64,000 nt of DNA. Origin: Asterochloris sp. CNOR1 (lineage: Eukaryota > Chlorophyta > Trebouxiophyceae > Trebouxiales > Trebouxiaceae). Position numbers and translations under genes: made by a program. Location of the stretch: contig OZ017753.1 in NCBI GenBank assembly GCA_963969365.1, positions 1,984,001 to 2,048,000 on the forward strand, written 5' to 3'. Below are positions 62,473-64,000 of this stretch, piece after piece. Each line of letters starts with the position of its first letter. Within the stretch, counting starts at the first letter, position 1. The notes below the pieces were generated by a model. It was not told the DNA's origin. It was given only the letters and a program-made list of their open reading frames with translations, and made no database searches.

Positions 62473-63711
62473 ATGGATCCAGAAGTGCACCAGCAGTTGG
62501 AGGCCTGTAGGCAGGAAGAGGCTGCAATAGAAGCAGAGCTTGCAGCGGCTGTTCTGCATCTGAAGCAAGTCCAGGCAAGCGGCTCTCTGATGTTGTGCCT
62601 CGCGCCATGGTTGATGCGACTTAAGCTCACATGGCCTGTACAGTCACACACTTGTCAATGTGTGAGAGAGAAAACATGACTGCCTCCCTGCTTCAGGCCA
62701 GGAAGGCGCTACTGTGGAAAATGCTGTGCCAAGGCACAGATTGTGCTGCGCGGGACAGCAGCCACTCCACAGCACAGCATTCGCCCGAGGGGGTGCAGTG
62801 GCCTGCCACAAACCGGCAGCCCCTCTCCGGTGCCAGCCCTGTTGGACCCACAATGCTTACCGAGGCAGCAGGCTCTGCTGGCGCGGTTGCTGACGCCCAG
62901 CCAACTGCTGTCATTGACAGCGGCCTGCAGCGTGGCGCCGTACAGACTGCTGAAGGAGAGCCCGATGAGGACATGCAGGATGCCTCTGGGGAGGACCTGC
63001 GGTCCAGCTCAGGTGCTTCCCAGGCATCTTCCGGGGCAGGGCCCTCGGCGGCCACCAGCACAGGCTCAGCGCTCAGCACAGACCCGCCAGATCCACGCTG
63101 CCCCGCAGACTTTGCAAACACCTGCACCTACCTCAAGCCACGCGGACCCTTTGCACGTGCAGGTGAGCCTGCACAGGTGCCAAACTGTGTGGTAGGCCAT
63201 GGCCCACCTGGTCACGACCTGGAACTGCACCTGCCTCAGGTCAAGAGTCAGATGTGCACTGGCAGAATGGTCTTGCTCTGTCTTGCTTGCCCTGCCAGGA
63301 GCTGTGTAAGCCCTGTAATGCCAGCGCTGTCTTGGGGTCTTAGAACAGACCTGCACAGTCTCCTATACTTGCTTGGTGTCCAGGGCATATGCTTAGCTTC
63401 TGGCCTTTGCACGCCTTCACTGGCAGCTGCCATGACGACATCCGAGTCATGGCTACCTCTACTTAAGCTACCCTGGTTGCTGCGTAAGCCGCCCTGCTTG
63501 CTGCGCAGGGGCCGTGCTGAGGGTGTGGCCTGCACACCTGTGGGCTGGCCGCGACGAGACGCCACCTGCAACTGGGCAGCAGCCTGCCAGGGAACAGGGT
63601 AGGATGAGTTGGGACCCTGCACGGCAGCGTGACCTGGAGACCGACAGCACGGTAGTGGCCACCAATGAGGCCCTTGCAGACCATGCAGATGGCATCACTG
63701 TTGCCCAGTGA
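62473..63711 (+). CDS. Hypothetical acidic Ser/Ala-rich protein with N-terminal helix
   Basis: No family is recognised. A three-exon model fits in phase: 62473-62574, 62697-63162, 63509-63711, 256 residues. It starts with a strongly predicted helix or coiled coil (LEACRQEEAAIEAELAAAVL, continuing into KALLWKML). A low-complexity acidic and Ser/Ala-rich middle follows (EGEPDEDMQDASGEDLRSSS). The end is unremarkable (LETDSTVVATNEALADHADG). The first donor is GC (CAG then GCAAGC). The gene lies 237 bp after the GCN5 stop in the same orientation. The third exon is the least certain; the opposite strand there is also open. Confidence 0.5.
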
Positions 63712-64000
63712 GTGGCGCTTCTTGTCCAACCAGCCCTTTGGTTCTGCCTGATGGTGCTGCCTGTGCCTGTGCCTGTGCCTGTGCCAGGGTCACTGCTTTG
63801 CTCAGAGCATTGTGTTGAAGTCAGCACCCCCCAGGTTGCTGTAAAGCTCAATTAGTAGCATGCTGGCAGGAGCTACCCATACAAGATGACCACGCTGACA
63901 TACACCTACAGCTGCACAGCTGGTGCTGAGCCAAGGTGCACTGCCCCATTGGAGAGCTGTGTCAACACCTACACGCCTCGCTTCGCGTTTTGCCTAAGCC
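63712..64000. other. Intergenic end of window
   Basis: 289 bp with a short hexanucleotide run (GCCTGT repeated about four times, 63761-63785). I see no gene, splice-consistent ORF or RNA. Confidence 0.4.

Noticed and set aside
63463-63851. Minus-strand ORFs with a CxxC (ICMVCKGLIGG)
   Set aside because: A single CxxC without a partner is weak; the plus-strand exon at 63509-63711 fits an in-phase gene model better, though with modest confidence.

Overview
The window is nuclear DNA of a green alga. The support is internal: a GC-rich, very intron-dense gene structure; a plastid dynamin-like FZL with the N-terminal thiamine-phosphate-synthase-like domain known from Viridiplantae; a plant-type GH27 alpha-galactosidase; GCN5, BCD1, TENT4, PP6R, RBM42 and NME7 orthologues; and almost uniform (C/T)TGCAG 3' splice sites. 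A core chlorophyte is the best guess, possibly a trebouxiophyte; the sequence does not fix the class. All exon models were built by eye from ORFs, GT-AG sites, reading phase and family knowledge. No RNA evidence was available.

Layout from left to right (strand): FZL (-, 3' end outside the window); protein farnesyltransferase beta (+); a hypothetical protein (-); THUMP/RlmL-like RNA methyltransferase (-); TENT4/TRF4 non-canonical poly(A) polymerase (-); GATA zinc-finger protein (+); alpha-galactosidase (-); BCD1 box C/D snoRNP factor (+); SAPS-domain PP6 regulatory subunit (-); SLC25 mitochondrial carrier (+); NME7 (-); F-box/LRR protein (+); RBM42 (-); GCN5 acetyltransferase with bromodomain (+); a hypothetical acidic protein (+). 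Most neighbours alternate strand, so most intergenic spaces are either divergent promoters (172 bp between alpha-galactosidase and BCD1) or very short convergent 3' ends (135 bp between the carrier and NME7 stop codons).

The genes are unlinked housekeeping functions: plastid membranes, prenylation, RNA modification and tailing, chromatin, phosphatase targeting, mitochondrial transport and a ciliary protein. There is no operon, prophage, CRISPR array, transposase or tRNA that I can support.

The most unusual signal runs across genes. Many introns contain one to five decayed copies of the adjacent exon edge, each copy carrying the splice site and 20-60 bp of coding sequence. I found this in FZL, FTB, the methyltransferase, TENT4, GATA, alpha-galactosidase, PP6R and GCN5. 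It looks like repeated local tandem duplication of intron/exon junctions, which lengthens introns and leaves shadow exons. A second point of interest is a complete 376-residue NME7, an axonemal inner-microtubule protein, in an alga whose lineage may not be visibly flagellate.
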